Shown here: piece by piece, positions 10,176 to 20,541 of the stretch | How the letters are laid out: each line of letters opens with the position of its first letter | Numbering within the stretch: position 1 is the stretch's first letter | Source: Platanthera guangdongensis | Lineage: Eukaryota; Streptophyta; Magnoliopsida; Asparagales; Orchidaceae | Assembly: GCA_039583875.1 (NCBI GenBank) | Contig: CM077153.1 | Span: 111,472,568 to 111,536,567 of the forward strand | DNA length: 64,000 bases | Direction of reading: 5' to 3' | The notes under the pieces: model-generated | The model's database searches: none | The model's input: only the letters and a program-made list of their open reading frames with translations | What the model was told of the DNA's origin: nothing | Made by a program: the position numbers and the translations under genes

Positions 10176-11402
10176 ATGTCTGATCTTCAATCAGCCGAGA
10201 ACTTTGCTTTAAGTCCTGGTGAAGATTCACTTTGTGAGGCCTTAGATCAATCACGCCATGAAACTACTCAACAATTTCAAGAAATCAACCAAACTCTTGC
10301 TGCAATCGCGCAATGATTAGAAACTCAATCTACAGCAGCTCCAGATGCTCCAGCTACTCCAGTCAATCCAACACCAACATTAGAGAATCAACAAGCTTAT
10401 CCTCCGGCTTACCCATCGGTCTATCCTCCTCCTTACACAGCAACCTTTCTGCAAGGGCCTGCAGCCCCTTTGCGGCCTCAAAATGATGAGTTTGCAGCTC
10501 GTCAAAACTTCTTCTGGGAAGCTGCCCGGGGAAGTCTACCAAGATTTCTGAACTTTCAAGGAAGTCATCCTTACCCATCAGCTCCTGCTTTGCTCCTCCT
10601 GTAGTTGCTTTTCCTTTCTACCCTGCTTCTTTTGCAGCTACAACTGATGCTCCCTTATATCCTTATGCTGTAGGAGAACATGAAGAGCCGTCACCATTTT
10701 TAGAGAACATTCGGCATGAACCAACTCCAGCTAATTTCAGAGAGACGCGGTTACCAATCTACACTGGAGAGACTGATCCAGTGAAACTTCTTCAAGCCTT
10801 TGAATCAGTCGTTGTTCTCAAAACTCTCTCAAACGCGACAAAGTGCAAGCTCCTTGTGACAACGTTTGATGGACAAGTGATGGATTGGTTCTATGGCTTG
10901 CGCCCTCAGTCCATCACTTCCTTTACTAATTTGCGTAGGGAGTTCTTGCTTAGATTCTCTACTCCAACAAAGAGAATGGGCGGACCAGAAACCCTCTTTG
11001 AGATCAGGCAACGTCAGAATGAAACTTGGTCTCAGTTCGTTGATCGATTCCAAAGAGAAATCTTGGACATCAAGATTGTTGATCAAGAAATGTACCGAGT
11101 GGCTCTTATCCACGGTCTTCGTGAAGGGATGCTCAAGTTTGAAGCCAATTTCCGAGCACAAAGAACATACCAAGAGTTGATTGGCTTAAACAACTCATAC
11201 ATCCGACGAGAAAATAGCAACCCAGGATTCATCTCCAGGCTTGTAGTAGAGAAAGATCCTCCTTCTCACAAGCAGCCTTCGAGGTCTCCTCACAAAGATT
11301 TCTCATCTCATTCAAGGAAGGGAAGGAGATTTCAATGCCATCGACACTCCTTCCCAGACCATGAACGTACTGGAGATCAATTGCTGTTATTTCCAGCTCC
11401 AT
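10176..11402 (+). pseudogene. gag of element A1, truncated by A2
   Basis: Starts ATG 10176 (MSDLQSAENFALSPGED). It has a coiled-coil-like N-terminus (SRHETTQQFQEINQ), a Pro/Tyr-rich linker, and the Retrotrans_gag capsid core at 10781-11150 with MDWFYGLRPQSITSF, RREFLLRFS and QFVDRFQREILD. Compared with A2 it has a nonsense change (TGA 10314-10316 for Arg) and a frameshift near 10590. The reading stops abruptly at CCAGCTCCAT, where the LTR of A2 starts; the tail seen in A2 (HQQQDDELQECELEEAM) is absent. A2 therefore interrupts the gene. No zinc knuckle is seen. Confidence 0.85.
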
Positions 11403-11780
11403 TATTAACCCAGAAATCGGCGATCCTTCCCATGTCAGCAAGCTCGCTAGTCGCGTCCTGCTCCGAGCTCTCCCTAGAGGTCGTGACGTCAGTGTGGGAG
11501 GAAAGACCTTTCTATCCACCCATGATGTATGGCTTGGAAGGTCTCAGTGGTCTGACCGCCTAGGTCTCGCAGTATTCCCTTGGTAGGCAGGTGGCACGGA
11601 CTGCATCCTCAGTCCGCCACTGCAGACTGCGTGCCTTGTTCAGCTGACCGCTCCAAGCTTCTATCCAAACAGGTACCGGCCAGCTTTGGCGAGCTCAGAT
11701 CCTTAACCACCCAGACAGCCACGTCTTTAAAGGGCTTGCCTTCAGGCGGTCAATTAAGATTGTCGACCTGCCCCCAGTTC
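11403..11780 (+). repeat. 5' LTR of element A2, left part
   Basis: TATTAACCCAGAAATCGGCG matches the first bases of the A1 LTR at 8430, with G to A at base 2. The match continues until element B begins at 11781. The TCCAT just before it is a candidate left target duplication. The rest of this LTR is at 25011-26410. Confidence 0.85.
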
Positions 11781-12547
11781 TGTTGATGCATGAAAACGCA
11801 AAGGGGGTCGAGCACCACCAGCTAACGGTTCGAGCACAAGGGAAAAGAAAGGAAAGGAGAGACTGCGAAAAGCAGTCTACTAAGCGGACGAGAGCAGGAA
11901 GAATAGTAGGTCCGTGAGCCACGACAACAACAGACTTCGCCCGTCGCGGCCTGAATGCCTCTCTTGCGACGGGGTTTTCCTAGATTGAAGAAAGGTTCGG
12001 TTACAAGTGAAGGAAAAAGGAAGACAAGAGCAGAGCAAGGAGGAGTCCGCAAGGGATAATATTCGAGTCCGCAGCCTTTAACAAGTAGGCTCCTGGGCAC
12101 GAGTCAGCGTGCCTTGGGTGCACCACCTCCCCCTATTTATAGGATGGGGGGCCTACCCAAACGGGAAGGGCTAAAATAACCGACTGCCCGGGGTACAGGA
12201 GAACCGGGCAGCGCTGACGGGAAGCAAAAAGAAAGAACACGCCAGTCAGCGCAGGTGGGGCGGACTGGTCTCGCGGGCTGGAGCTTCCATCTGCTACTGC
12301 TAGGCGTGATCCTGCTGGAGGACGGCGGCCTGGGCGGACGGGACACTGCGTCCGCCTACGTAGAGAATCCAGAGATCTCAAGGCATGGCGGACTGGCGAA
12401 TAGAGCGTTGAGTCTGCCGCTGGGGGATCAACCTTGGTGGCCGATTACCGCGACGTTGCCGGACTGGGCGGACTGCCTAACTGAGTCCGCGAATATTGAA
12501 AGGGGGTCTTGGCATCTTGTAGGATGTTGTAGACTGAGGGGTTAACA
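11781..12547 (-). repeat. 3' LTR of element B
   Basis: On the + strand it runs TGTTGATGCATG to GGGGTTAACA; the same 767 bp recur at 24244-25010. A TATTTATA (TATAAATA on the - strand) at 12134-12141 is the likely promoter box. PPT lies just beyond 12547. Confidence 0.93.
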
Positions 12548-12591
12548 TAATCCCCGCACATTTTTAAGTTTCCAGAAAACTTCGAAAATGT
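12548..12591 (-). promoter_or_regulatory. PPT and adjoining hairpin of element B
   Basis: On the - strand the tract TGCGGGGATTA precedes the LTR. Directly next to it, 12558-12591 forms a hairpin: ACATTTTTAAGTTT, a short loop, and AAACTTCGAAAATGT. The same hairpin is found next to the PPT in C, D, E and F. Confidence 0.85.
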
Positions 12592-12635
12592 TTTTTAACC
12601 GTCGAGTCTGCAAGCCTCATTAATGCCGCCAGTGC

Positions 12636-12643
12636 TATAAATA
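12636..12643 (+). promoter_or_regulatory. TATA box of antisense gene 1 (element B)
   Basis: GCTATAAATATCGCTGGAGG lies 92 bp before the gene 1 ATG at 12728. The box and its flanks recur at the same distance in D (34456) and F (58389), and as TATAAAAT in C and E. Confidence 0.75.
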
Positions 12644-12727
12644 TCGCTGGAGGGCCTGGAACTGTTGGAAATTCCAATTGACACGGGGCGCTATTCACCA
12701 CTTGCGGTCTCCACTTTGCAGTCCGGC

Positions 12728-14689
12728 ATGGCAAGGCTCGGAGCTTTCTTCTCTAGTCTCACTGCAAAAGGTGAGATGGAACTAACGCCTATGAAGACTA
12801 AGAAGATAATAAAGAGGACGTCGAGAGGGGATCCTGTCCGCTCTACTGGAGAGAATTCCCATAGCCAGAAGCCTGCTGAGAAAGCAGTCCGCCGCGCTGA
12901 TGTATCTGTGCGCGAGTATGCCGCAGTTCTTGACGCTGAACCACTGAGAAGTGAAAAGTTATTTACTCTATCAGACACTGCCCCTTCCCAGAAAACCACG
13001 GATTCGGCGGACACCACTGGAGAACACAACGAGGCCGAAAAGTCTTCCCCCAACGCCCAGGTGCCCATCATTAATCTTGATGAAGATAGGCAGACCGAGG
13101 GAGAAAAGTTTGGGCAAGACGCGCCTTCGCAGGCATTGATTGTTGTGAACCCTGAGACGGTCCGCGAGAGCCAGCCCGACTTAGGAGAGGTTGCCGCGGA
13201 CTCTGCCGAGAAGAGAGCTTTTATAAGGAAAAGAAATAGGGACGGGTCGACCGTGGCCGAGCGGGTTGAGAAGAAATTGCGCGCGATGAAAGAGAAGAAC
13301 ATCTCCAAGCGGACTGGATATGCGGACTTACAGCACAGACCGCGGGAGAAAGAAGTTACAGGCAGCGACTTGATTACACCGGAGGCACAAATCCAGGGGG
13401 ACAATTCCCTCTCCACGGTCAGTTTAAGCACGTATGAGATAATAGATTCGATAGACGTCAATGAAGTAGATCTAATCAACGAATCCTTGCTAAGTGTACT
13501 ACAGCAATCTGAGGAGTAAGCCAATGGAGATAAGGGTAGCGAACTCCCTTCTTTGTCCGCTGCTGAGGAAGAAGAGAGGGAAAGACTGAAGTAGAAGATA
13601 GAGGAGCAGAAGAAACAAATCGCTGCTAATGTAGCTGTGGTGGAGGCAGCCTCGAAGCAGGTTGCGGCGGACAAGAACGCGGAGGATCTGTGGACTGCTG
13701 CAGAGCTATTGCGGTCAGGTAATCTTCAACAGGCGCCTAAGTATTTTAAGCGTCAGTGGCTTTACAGGTCGCCGCCGCAGAAGTCGAGACCAATCAAGAT
13801 CATCACCGAAACTGACGACATCATAGTTTCAAAAAGTTCTGCTGCTGAGAAAAGTGCTAAAGTTCACCGCGAATGGAAGAAGCGGTTGAGCGCCTTTGAC
13901 CCGGAGTGGGCAAGGCGGCCTATCATTTTCGATAGTCGGCAACTCGCTGCTGCTATGTCCAAATGTGATCTTTCATCCTTTCTTTGAGTCCGCCGCGGAC
14001 TGTCTTTGAATGTGAAGTTGACTTTCTTTGTCGCAGGTAGAAAGTCTCCACCAGGCTCTATCGAGAGTGGAGAGATTGCGGTCACGCCGAGTACTGGTGT
14101 TGACGCGGTCTCGCATGAGGAATACGCAAGAGATGAGCAGCCCATCCTGAGCGATATCAGGGAGTTAGAAAGGAAATTTCAAACTGAAATTCAGAATATT
14201 AAAGCGGAGTTAAAGAAGGCGGAGGAGCGCGAGAAAGCATCCGCGGAGTGCGAGAAAGCCCTAAAGGACCAGATCGCCAGCATTTCGAGGGCGCTGGAGA
14301 GGTCCGATAGGGAGAAGAAAAGGCTCGCGGATGATGTCCGCTTCAACAAGGGCAAGCACTTGGCGTAGGCTCGTGAAGAAAAGTGGAAGCGGGCTGCTGA
14401 GGTCGCGGAGCAGAGGTCGCGATTTCCAGATCGCGCTGCTCCGGAGGTCGCAGCACCGGCAGGCGGTGGTCAACAGGCCGCGGACGAGGAGACGAGGCCG
14501 GCGACGGAGCCAATGGTGCCCCTTAGCCGGGTAGACCGGGAGGCTACCCACATGTACCGGACTATTAACGTCATTCATCATCACATCTGCCGCCTGTATA
14601 GCGAGATTTTTCAAATTAGCGATCAAGCTGCCCACTTGTGCAGAGATCGGACGGAAAGGCGAATGCGGTCTGAAGCTAAAGACCGCTGA
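12728..14689 (+). pseudogene. antisense gene 1 (coiled-coil protein), element B
   Basis: Gene of unknown function on the strand opposite to gag-pol. From ATG 12728 (MARLGAFFSSLTAKGE) one reading frame of 653 codons runs to TGA 14687-14689 without a frameshift, broken only by stops at 13517, 13592, 13985 and 14366. The order is: basic N-terminus, acidic low-complexity part, VERVEKKLRAMKEKN and LQHRPREKE, then KYFKRQWLYRSPP and a conserved WKKRLSAFDPEWARRPI block, a long coiled coil (ELERKFQTEIQNIKAEL to DREKKRLADDV), and a C-terminal VHHH/ISDQAAHLCRD block. The same architecture occurs in C, D, E and F. No enzyme motif is seen. It has its own TATA box. Confidence 0.85.
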
Positions 14690-15235
14690 GTCCCCGAGAT
14701 CACGAACTTATTTTAATTTATTGATTGTATAATTGTGTGTTTTAAACAACATTTTATGCTGTGCCTTGCAATGAACTGTGCTGCGATTTATGCGGACCGA
14801 ATAATATATCCGCAAATTATATTGCTATGCACTGTAATCTGTGGCGAACTGTGTGGACTAATGCTGTGTCCGCTTCACCTTATTTAACTTCTGTAGGTGG
14901 GAAATGTTGCGAACTAAGCGGACTGAAACTGTGTCCGCCTCTCATATTTTAACTTGTCTGCAGGAAGGAAGTATCGCGAACTGGGCGGACTGAAACTGTG
15001 TCCGCCTTAATTTGTGCTTGAACTTTGCTTTGCTTTTGAGCTTCTGTTTGTATCCGCGTTTATTTTTTAGTTTTTTTGCTGCGAATAATTGAATTTTTGC
15101 AGACTATGCGGACTGAAAATGCGAGTTGTGTGGCCTGCCCCAAAAAGCTGTCAGACCCTATAACTATAAATATAGCCCTGCCGCTTCTTCTATGCAGGAA
15201 AACTGTTGGAGCTGAAGACCCTGCGGCCTGCCAAA
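14690..15235 (+). other. intergenic region between antisense genes 1 and 2 (B)
   Basis: Noncoding, with repeated GCGGACT...GTGTCCGC pairs every 60-90 bp that can base-pair, several TTTGCAG-like endings, and the gene 2 promoter. The corresponding stretches in D (45234-45748) and F (60459-60975) are recognisably related. Confidence 0.7.
15165..15172 (+). promoter_or_regulatory. TATA box of antisense gene 2 (element B)
   Basis: ACTATAAATATAGCCCTG lies 71 bp before the ATG at 15236 and is followed by a TTATGCAGGAA-type leader. The same arrangement occurs in D (45680), F (60908), C (29976) and, on the - strand, E (41278-41285). Confidence 0.75.
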
Positions 15236-17070
15236 ATGGTATCCGCCACGACTGATGTTGCAGTCGCTTTCCACGCTGGCGACCACAGAAAGTGTACTTT
15301 AACTGAGGCCGATCTTGTGGCGTTTGTCGAGAATAAGATGGCGAATTCAAACCTTCTTGTCTGCCTTCCAGCCCACGAAGAAAGGCTGAATTTTTCAACC
15401 GCGACTCAGATCGCTATTCCTATAGATCATTTTGACAGTGGATTCAAGTTTCCGCTGTTATGGGAGCTCGCTGATATTTTTGAACATTATGGAATGGTGC
15501 CGGGCCAGATCGCGCCCAACACTCTTGCTGCTATCTGCAGCTTCATCTCCTACTTGCGATCTGAGAAGATCGCTTTCTCTATGAACATCTTCCGCAAGAT
15601 GTTCTCAGTCCGCTCGATAACCGCATCTGGAGGTGATATATTTTTACTGCAGATGGATGAAGGTTGTGGGCCTTCCAAAGAAGATCCACAACTGGACCTC
15701 CGGGTTCTTAATCTTTGAAGGCGACCTAGGGTTCGCGCACACCTATCTGCAAGTGCGCGCGGACTCTGCCTTCAAGAGTGTGCCGCTGGACGCGGTGGAG
15801 TCCGCCATCATCGAATTCCTTATTGATGCCAGGCTCGACATTGAGCATTATATTCCGCTGCTGGCGAGCTCTGCGGACGTTTCACCCGAAGAAAGTAAGC
15901 TCTTTGCGAACTCAAGTTTTGTATCCGCAGCGACCTTAGTGTACTCTTCTGTTTTTTCAGCGACCTTGGCGGTACCCGCCAATCTGCCTCAGACTCCAAG
16001 CGGGTTTATTCCTATACAAAGAGAGAAGAAACAAGAAGTTGCCAGGAAGCGAAAAGATGAGGGGGATCCCGTGGCGGATTACTCTTCCTCTGAAAGTTTC
16101 ACAATGCGCGGCTTCGGAAACAGCCAGAAGGATCTTAGGGGGAACCCGATGATCCACTGGCATAACAAGGATTAACATGTTCGCTTGTCCACCGCGCACC
16201 CCTCGTGGAAGAGTCCGAGAATAACTCGCCATGCCCATGTTGTGAATTCCGCACTCTACGGAAAACGCAACTTGAGCGATCTGAATAAGGTGGCCGCAAC
16301 CGATCTCTCTTTGCTAGCCTCCCAGGCTAGTGCGAACAGTGTGGTGACGACCCACTTTGTCTCCTCCTTGGCCAGATACCTGCTTAGACAGAATGAGCAG
16401 CTTCAGGAAGATAACAAGGTGCTCAAGGAGAGAAATGAGCGGTTAGGAAAGAAAGTCTCCCAGCAAAAGGAGGAGCTTGGGATGAGTTGGATTTGCAGCG
16501 GTCTCTGTTTGCAGTCCGCATCGATCTGTCTGATGTTTGCTTTTGTTTTGCGCAGGTCGCTTACGACTTTGAGAATAATAATTTCTAGGCCGCCATGCTC
16601 CACTTTGTGAAGGAAACCTCGAGGTCGCCATCGAGCGATTCGTCCTCGGTGGCTTTGCAAAGGAAGGAGTGGACGGCGTCCCCTTCTTGGAGCACTTCCC
16701 GGAGTTGACAATGCAGGTCGTAGCAATGGAGCGGGCTGCGAAGGGTAAAGATGATATCATCGAGAAAGAGGAAGGCGAAGAAGAAGAAGAAGAAGACGAA
16801 GAGCAAGGCGAATGACAAGGCAAAGAGCAAGGCGTCATGGTAACAGCGGACGACACTGGCTCAAGCCAGCGAGGCGGAGAACAGTCCGTCGAGTCCAGCG
16901 CCTCTACATCCTCCTCTGCTGATAGGAGCTCGCATAGCGAGTCCGCCTCAAGCACTAGATCAGATAGCAGTAGTGGAAGCGGCTCGGAGGGCTATTCTCC
17001 GGAAGTCTATATCGATGGCATAAGCCCTGCACCTCCTACTAAAAAGAAACAGAAGACAGCTGACGATTAA
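15236..17070 (+). pseudogene. antisense gene 2 (Transposase_28-like), element B
   Basis: Starts ATG 15236 (MVSATTDVAVAFHAGDHRKC). The N-terminal half has the pattern of Transposase_28 ('putative gypsy type transposon'): AIPIDHFDSGFKFPLLWE, FEHYGMVPGQIAPN and FISYLRSEKIAFSMNIFRKM. Exon 1 ends 15894; intron 1 is 15895-15960 (GTAAGC to TTTCAG). Exon 2 is 15961-16481. Intron 2 (16482-16555) has lost its donor (AT for GT). Exon 3 ends at TAA 17068-17070 with an acidic, Ser-rich tail and KKKQK. A roughly 17-nt deletion near 15633 and a stop at 16173 break it. Exon 2 is 521 nt, equal to that of F. Its function is unknown. Confidence 0.85.
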
Positions 17071-17479
17071 TGTATTTTTGCCTTTTTGATTTGTAAACGG
17101 AGCGGACTCAAGATTGCAGTCCGCCGAATAGATAAAAAGATGTAAAAAAAATTTTGATCAAATATAAAGGATATTCTGGTATCAGTGTGCTTCCTGCGAT
17201 GTTCTTTATTTTCTGCGTTTAATGCAATTAAGCTCGATCTGATTTAGCAGTCCGCGCGATACGCAGATAGATCATACTGTATGAGCTTTTTGACATGCCG
17301 ATTAGACGACCATTGTCTGCCGTAAGAATGAGAAAACAAAAATGTCAGGCGGACTCCGTTGAGTTCCAATAGCAGTCCGCAATTCTCTTCATTAATCTTT
17401 CAAACTTAATGATAATATATGGGAAGCCATTCGGCGGACTGGGCTGATATAATTTCACAGTTCGCGCATATGCTAATAG

Positions 17480-18005
17480 AAATGATCTATAGCTTGAGAC
17501 CAGGTGGACAGGTGCGGTAGGCATTGCTTTCCTCACCAGGTCACAAGCTATAAAATCAATCCAAGGAAATAGGCGGACTGAGCGGATAAAGAAAACCAGT
17601 CCGCACAAAACAGAAGAAATGATCTATAGCTTGCGACCAGGTGGGTAGGTGCGCGTGTCATTGCTTTCCTCACCAGGCCCCAAGCCATAAAATCAACCCA
17701 AGGAAACCGGCGGACTGAGCGGATAAAGAAAACCAGTCCGCACAAAACAGAAGAAATGATCTATAGCTTGCGACTAGGTGGGCAGGTGCGCGTGACATTG
17801 CATTCCTCACCAGGTCACAAGCTATAAAATCAACACAAGGAAACCGGCGGACTGAGCGGATAAAGAAAACCAGTCCGCACAAAACAAAAGAAATGATCTA
17901 TAGCTTGTGACTAAGTGGGCAGGTGCGCGTGGCATTGCTTTCCTCACCAGCCACAAGCTATACGATCAACCCAAGGAAAACTGGTGGTTTGCGTGGATAA
18001 AGAAA
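17480..18005. repeat. four tandem hairpin units (B spacer)
   Basis: Hairpins lie at 17488-17552, 17625-17689, 17762-17826 and 17899-17962. Each has a stem of TATAGCTTGYGACCAGGTG against CACCAGGTCACAAGCTATA with one or two mismatches, and a loop of GGCAGGTGCG, a few bases, and CATTGCTTTCCT. Between hairpins each unit has GGCGGACTGAGCGGATAAAG and AACCAGTCCGCAC, which also pair with each other. Confidence 0.9.
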
Positions 18006-18142
18006 ACCAATCCGCACTAGGAAGATTCCCTGTGAAGAGCAAGAGACTTGACAGAACGGTCCCCTGCCCTCTTGCCTGGAGTACAGTCTAAGCTGTAGGT
18101 CTCCTGTAGGCACTGCTTGAGGGTACCATGGAGTGTTCGAGG

Positions 18143-18215
18143 GTTACAAGCTAAGATGATCGGTGGGCAGGTGCGGTAGGCATTGCTTTCCACACACGAT
18201 TATCAAAGTTGTAAC
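18143..18215. other. long hairpin with conserved loop (B)
   Basis: GTTACAAGCTAAGATGATCG pairs with CGATTATCAAAGTTGTAAC, with a few bulges, around the loop GGGCAGGTGCGG...GGCATTGCTTTCC. The equivalent hairpins in D (48904-48973) and F (63912-63987) have changed stems but keep pairing. Confidence 0.8.
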
Positions 18216-18708
18216 GATATCCCTAATGCGGCATTGTAGAGCTTTACTCCCACCCTGTCCATCCATAATGCCGAGGTGGGGTCAGGTACTAGCTGGGATC
18301 CGAAGTCCAGAATCCTACCGCACTAGAGCCTGCAAGCTCCCACTACACGGTGCGAAATCTCCTCGCAACATGTGGTCTTCTTGGTGTTACGCTTATGACA
18401 ACAGCTCTAGGGGAGGTTTTGCTGAACTCGGCGATGTCTCCTGGTATCAGGGAACCATTATTGATCTTTGGGAGAGAAAGAGAGAACACTAGGAAAAAGT
18501 GTCAGTATGAATCCTTTGATTAATAAAATGCATTTGCAAAACAAGCATAAGAAATAAAAGAGAGTTCAAGGGCGGAACCGTTTTTGGAATCTTTCTTAGC
18601 ATGCCATCTTTTATGCTTGAATACATAAAACACTTGAAGAAGCGTTAGCAAGCAGTTTCTATTCTTAATGATTCTTGAAGAGGATACACAAAATAGAAAA
18701 GAGGAGGT

Positions 18709-19735
18709 TCAGGAATAGAACCGTTTGAGATCATCCCCGCTCCATGTATGTGGCATATCCTCTCCTTCGTACGTCTACAAGCGGTAAGCGCCGCTCTTTA
18801 ACGCTTCTTTGATAATGAAGGGGTCGGCCCAATTTGGATTATGCTTTCCAACTGAACCAGCTCTTGTAGCAGCGTCAACTTTCTTTAGAACTAGATCTCC
18901 CACTTGAAAGTGTTTGATCCTTACGTTTTGATCAAAGTAACGAGCCATCTTTCTTTTGACCTCCTCCTGCCTTATGGCTGCTTGGTCTCTGATTGCCTCG
19001 ATGTGTTCCAGGCTGAATCTCATCTCTTCATTATTCAACTCAAGCCAGTCCTCATTGCCTTGTCTTGCAAGCAGAACTCTAGGTGACGGGAGTTCAAACT
19101 CAACTGGAATGAGTGCCTGTGAGCCATGAGAAAGTTTGAACGGAGTCTCGCCAGTTGCGGATGAAGGTGTTGTCCTAATGGACCAGAGGACTGATGGAAG
19201 CTGATCAGCCCAGCTGCCTTTGAGGTTCTGCACTTTCTTCTTGAGCAAATTAAGGATCTGCTTGTTGGCTGCTTCAACTTGCTCATTGCTCCTGGGATGA
19301 TGAACTAATGCAAACCTCAGCTTTGTTCCGATCTGCTTGCAAAAATCTATCATCTCTGAGTTGTTAAATTGCGGCCCATTGTCAGTTATTATAGCCATAG
19401 GTATTCCATGTTGGCAGACAATCTCCCCCCCAAATGAAGTTTTTGATGACTTGAGTTGTTGTCTTTGCCAATGCCTTGGCTTCAACCCACTTGCTGAAGT
19501 AATCGATCATCACGATGATGAAATGTCGTTGTCCGCTTTCCATGGGAAAAGGACCAATAAGATCCATCCCCCAAACTGCAAAGGGCCAAGGAGTTGCAAT
19601 CGATCTGAGTGACTGAGCTGCTTGGAGTTGAAGTGGAGCAAACATCTGGCATTGAACACATTTTCTAGCGTAGACCTCAGAGTCTCTCTTCATAGTGGGC
19701 CGGAAATATCCCTGCCGCAGGATCCGTCTTTCCAA
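18709..19735 (-). pseudogene. integrase of element B
   Basis: Integrase joins element cDNA to the chromosome. The zinc finger is split: the HSGECGSH half is at the end of the preceding frame (near 19760) and KCVQC follows. The catalytic core has WGMDLIGPFP (first Asp), then IITDNGPQF (second Asp) and VEAANKQIL (Glu). The C-terminal part has KHFQVGDLVLKKVD and NPNWADPFIIKEALKSGAYRL. A frameshift falls in a run of eight C near 19430 and an in-frame stop follows AYRL at about 18777; the normal end, with MPHTW and DDLKRFY, reaches TGA 18709-18711. It is not functional. Confidence 0.88.
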
Positions 19736-19738
19736 GGT

Positions 19739-20539
19739 TCATGCTCCCGAGTGACTTCCACACTCTCCTGAATGAACCTCTTGTAAAATAAGGGGAGCTT
19801 CCTCTACTGAAACACACCGGGCCATGACAGAGAGGAATGTTCTTCTGTAAAGGATTCCTGCCACTAAGTAGTAGTGAGCTGCTTTTATTCTGAACTTCTT
19901 CTTATCTTTGATTGAATGGTGAAAATTTCCTGTTGACAGATAGAGAATGAATGGGTCCATCCAGGAGGGACGTTGATCCACTTGCATCAAGTCTCCTTCC
20001 TCCACTGCCGGGTGGAAGAGCTCGGAAGTTGTTCCTCCTGATGGCAGCCCATACTTAGCAAGAACATCTGCCTCCTCATTTTCGGTTCTAGAGATGTGCT
20101 CAATGGTAAAGCTTTTGAACTTGCCGATCTCTATCTTCACAAGAGCAAAATACTTCTTCAAGATCGCCTCTCTTGTTTCAAAGTTGCCAAGGACTTGTGA
20201 CGCCATTACAAGAGAATCAGTTTTGATATGAACATGATCGATTCCGAGTTCCCTTGCAAGTGTCAAGCCTGCTAGCAAAGCTTCATACTCGGCCTGGTTA
20301 TTGGTTACTGGAAAGTAGAACTTGATGGCCTGCTCTAGTTTGACGTCGTTTGGGTTAATGAGAACCACCCCTGCTCTAGAAGAACTTCTGCCTGAGGCAC
20401 CATCAACATAGATGGTCCAAGCCAAAGGTGACCTTTCTGCTCGATCAGAATTGGACTCTGGCATGTCAATTAGGAATTCTGCTAGAACTTGAACTTTGAT
20501 GGTTGTCTTGGGCACATAAGAGATTTCAAATTCACTCAA
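19739..20539 (-). pseudogene. archaeal-type RNase H of element B
   Basis: A second RNase H domain downstream of the RT-linked one, typical of the Tat lineage. Its four acidic residues are visible in WTIYVDGASG (Asp), NNQAEYEALLAGL (Glu), HIKTDSLVMASQ (Asp) and NEEADVLAKYG (Asp). It would degrade RNA in RNA/DNA hybrids during reverse transcription. The domain is open for 266 codons and includes the region linking to the integrase zinc finger, then hits a stop at 19739. The normal link to upstream RT is lost by a frame change near 20545. Confidence 0.88.
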
Positions 20540-20541
20540 CT

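Larger units (their letters stand above)
17071..18708. other. convergent spacer of element B
   Basis: Sense pol ends at 18709 on the - strand and antisense gene 2 ends at 17070, so both transcripts run into this spacer. It holds four 122-137 bp tandem units with strong hairpins (17488-17962), a fifth long hairpin at 18143-18215, and a block at 18010-18480 that is also present in D and F. I see no coding sequence; short frames starting MCGLVFFIRSVRR are repeat by-products. Confidence 0.85.

Noticed and set aside
10363..10578. open frame on the - strand within A1 gag
   Set aside because: Opposite-strand shadow of the Pro/Tyr-rich gag linker; not open in A2.
12691..13674. 327-codon open frame on the - strand
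   Set aside because: It is the Ser-rich shadow of antisense gene 1 on the opposite strand; the + strand frame is conserved in F, D, C and E and this one is not.
13981..14036. possible intron in antisense gene 1 of B (TTTGAGTCC to GTCGCAG)
   Set aside because: The frame passes through this stretch in B for 653 codons apart from point stops, and it is fully open in F, with no clear GT donor. I treat gene 1 as intronless.
17345..17882. three similar short open frames (MCGLVFFIRSVRR)
   Set aside because: They recur at the repeat period in the hairpin array and are not conserved in frame in D.
17480..18215. hammerhead ribozyme (retrozyme) or MITE
   Set aside because: I see no hammerhead core (CTGATGA with GAAA) in the right arrangement, and no target duplications around the hairpin units.
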